Origin: SIG440 sp045648175 | Lineage (GTDB): Bacteria > Bacillota > Clostridia > Monoglobales > Monoglobaceae | NCBI GenBank assembly: GCA_045648175.1 | Contig: JAZRNN010000009.1 | Location: 1 to 32,470, forward strand | Direction: 5' to 3' | Length of the DNA stretch: 32,470 nucleotides | Shown: piece by piece, positions 32,407-32,470 of the stretch | How the letters are laid out: every line of letters starts with the position of its first letter | Position numbering within the stretch: the stretch's first letter is position 1 | The notes under the pieces: generated by a model | Databases searched by the model: none | Seen by the model: only the letters and a program-made list of their open reading frames with translations | What the model was told of the DNA's origin: nothing | Position numbers and translations under genes: made by a program

Positions 32407-32470
32407 ATGCCAAGAAGTTATAGACACATTCAAGAATATGAAAAAGAAATTATGGAACTGCGTGAACAAG
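32407..32470 (+). CDS. Transposase, IS3-type OrfA-like N-terminus (partial)
   Basis: ATG 32407 with AGGAGG 7 bases upstream opens a frame beginning MPRSYRHIQEYEKEIMELRE, running off the window. I recall this start from short helix-turn-helix OrfA transposase proteins of Clostridia (xxSYRHIxxYEKEIxxLKExGxTxREIGEKLG). Only 21 residues are visible, so the family call leans on the upstream terminal repeat. Confidence 0.7.
   Translation, partial: MPRSYRHIQEYEKEIMELREQ

Larger units (their letters stand above)
32331..32470 (+). mobile_element. Left end of an IS3-like insertion sequence (partial)
   Basis: From TGAACAGGTCCAGTAAAAAC at 32331, the sequence has the look of an IS3-family terminal repeat (5' TG, then GTCC-AGTAAAAAC-GGACA), followed by a short promoter/leader and a transposase start. 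The exact boundary and target duplication cannot be fixed because the right end is outside the window. Confidence 0.65.

Noticed and set aside
1..32470. CRISPR arrays, tRNA or rRNA genes, prophage or defence island
   Set aside because: None seen: no regularly spaced repeats, no cloverleaf or rRNA signatures noticed, and apart from the IS end all genes are chromosomal housekeeping, metabolic or sporulation types.

Overview
The window looks like chromosome of an anaerobic, endospore-forming Clostridia (Bacillota). The DNA is AT-rich with A/T-biased codon use, and nearly all genes have strong AGGAGG-type ribosome binding sites. It carries spoIIR and a complete eight-gene spoIIIA operon, ECF-transporter ATPases, a Na+-pump decarboxylase beta subunit, and Firmicutes-type families (DUF1934, DUF2508, DUF3793). 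Most genes lie on the minus strand. No rRNA, tRNA or CRISPR was seen.

Layout. 1-8672 (minus) is a housekeeping run: ddl, murI, DUF1934, argS, an S41 C-terminal protease, an Mrp-type Fe-S carrier ATPase, a class I methyltransferase and ecfA1-ecfA2 (the last cut by the window edge). spoIIR (plus) diverges from ddl and converges on tsaD with a 9-base overlap. 9414-17353 (minus) is a translation and secretion operon: secA, prfB (with a +1 programmed frameshift at a UAA), prfA, a fused Sua5-arginine/tyrosine phosphatase gene, rimI and tsaD. 17.5-19.1 kb holds small genes: a DUF2508 gene, a CBM9-like gene, and a DUF3793 gene split by a nine-T tract behind a metal-repressor-like operator.

19.2-22.05 kb (minus) is a sodium-pump beta subunit, a 43-residue gamma-like anchor and pyruvate kinase in one operon. 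Divergent from it is a strong promoter driving a highly structured RNA of about 200 nt, ending in a UUCG terminator directly ahead of a 59-residue small protein gene. 22.5-27.3 kb is an accessory metabolic block: a frameshifted ceramidase-like hydrolase, a GNAT-like acyltransferase and a Gfo/Idh/MocA oxidoreductase, the last divergent from an AraC-family regulator through overlapping promoters. 27.3-32.2 kb (minus) is spoIIIAA-AH. The window ends in the left end of an IS3-like element whose hairpin hides the transposase ribosome binding site.

The genes do not form one new defence or biosynthetic system. The most interesting items are the structured RNA near 22.1-22.3 kb, the Sua5-phosphatase fusion, the UAA-type RF2 frameshift site linked to co-transcribed RF1, and two genes broken at simple-sequence or direct-repeat sites. 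All calls rest on reading motifs and families from memory; no database search was run.
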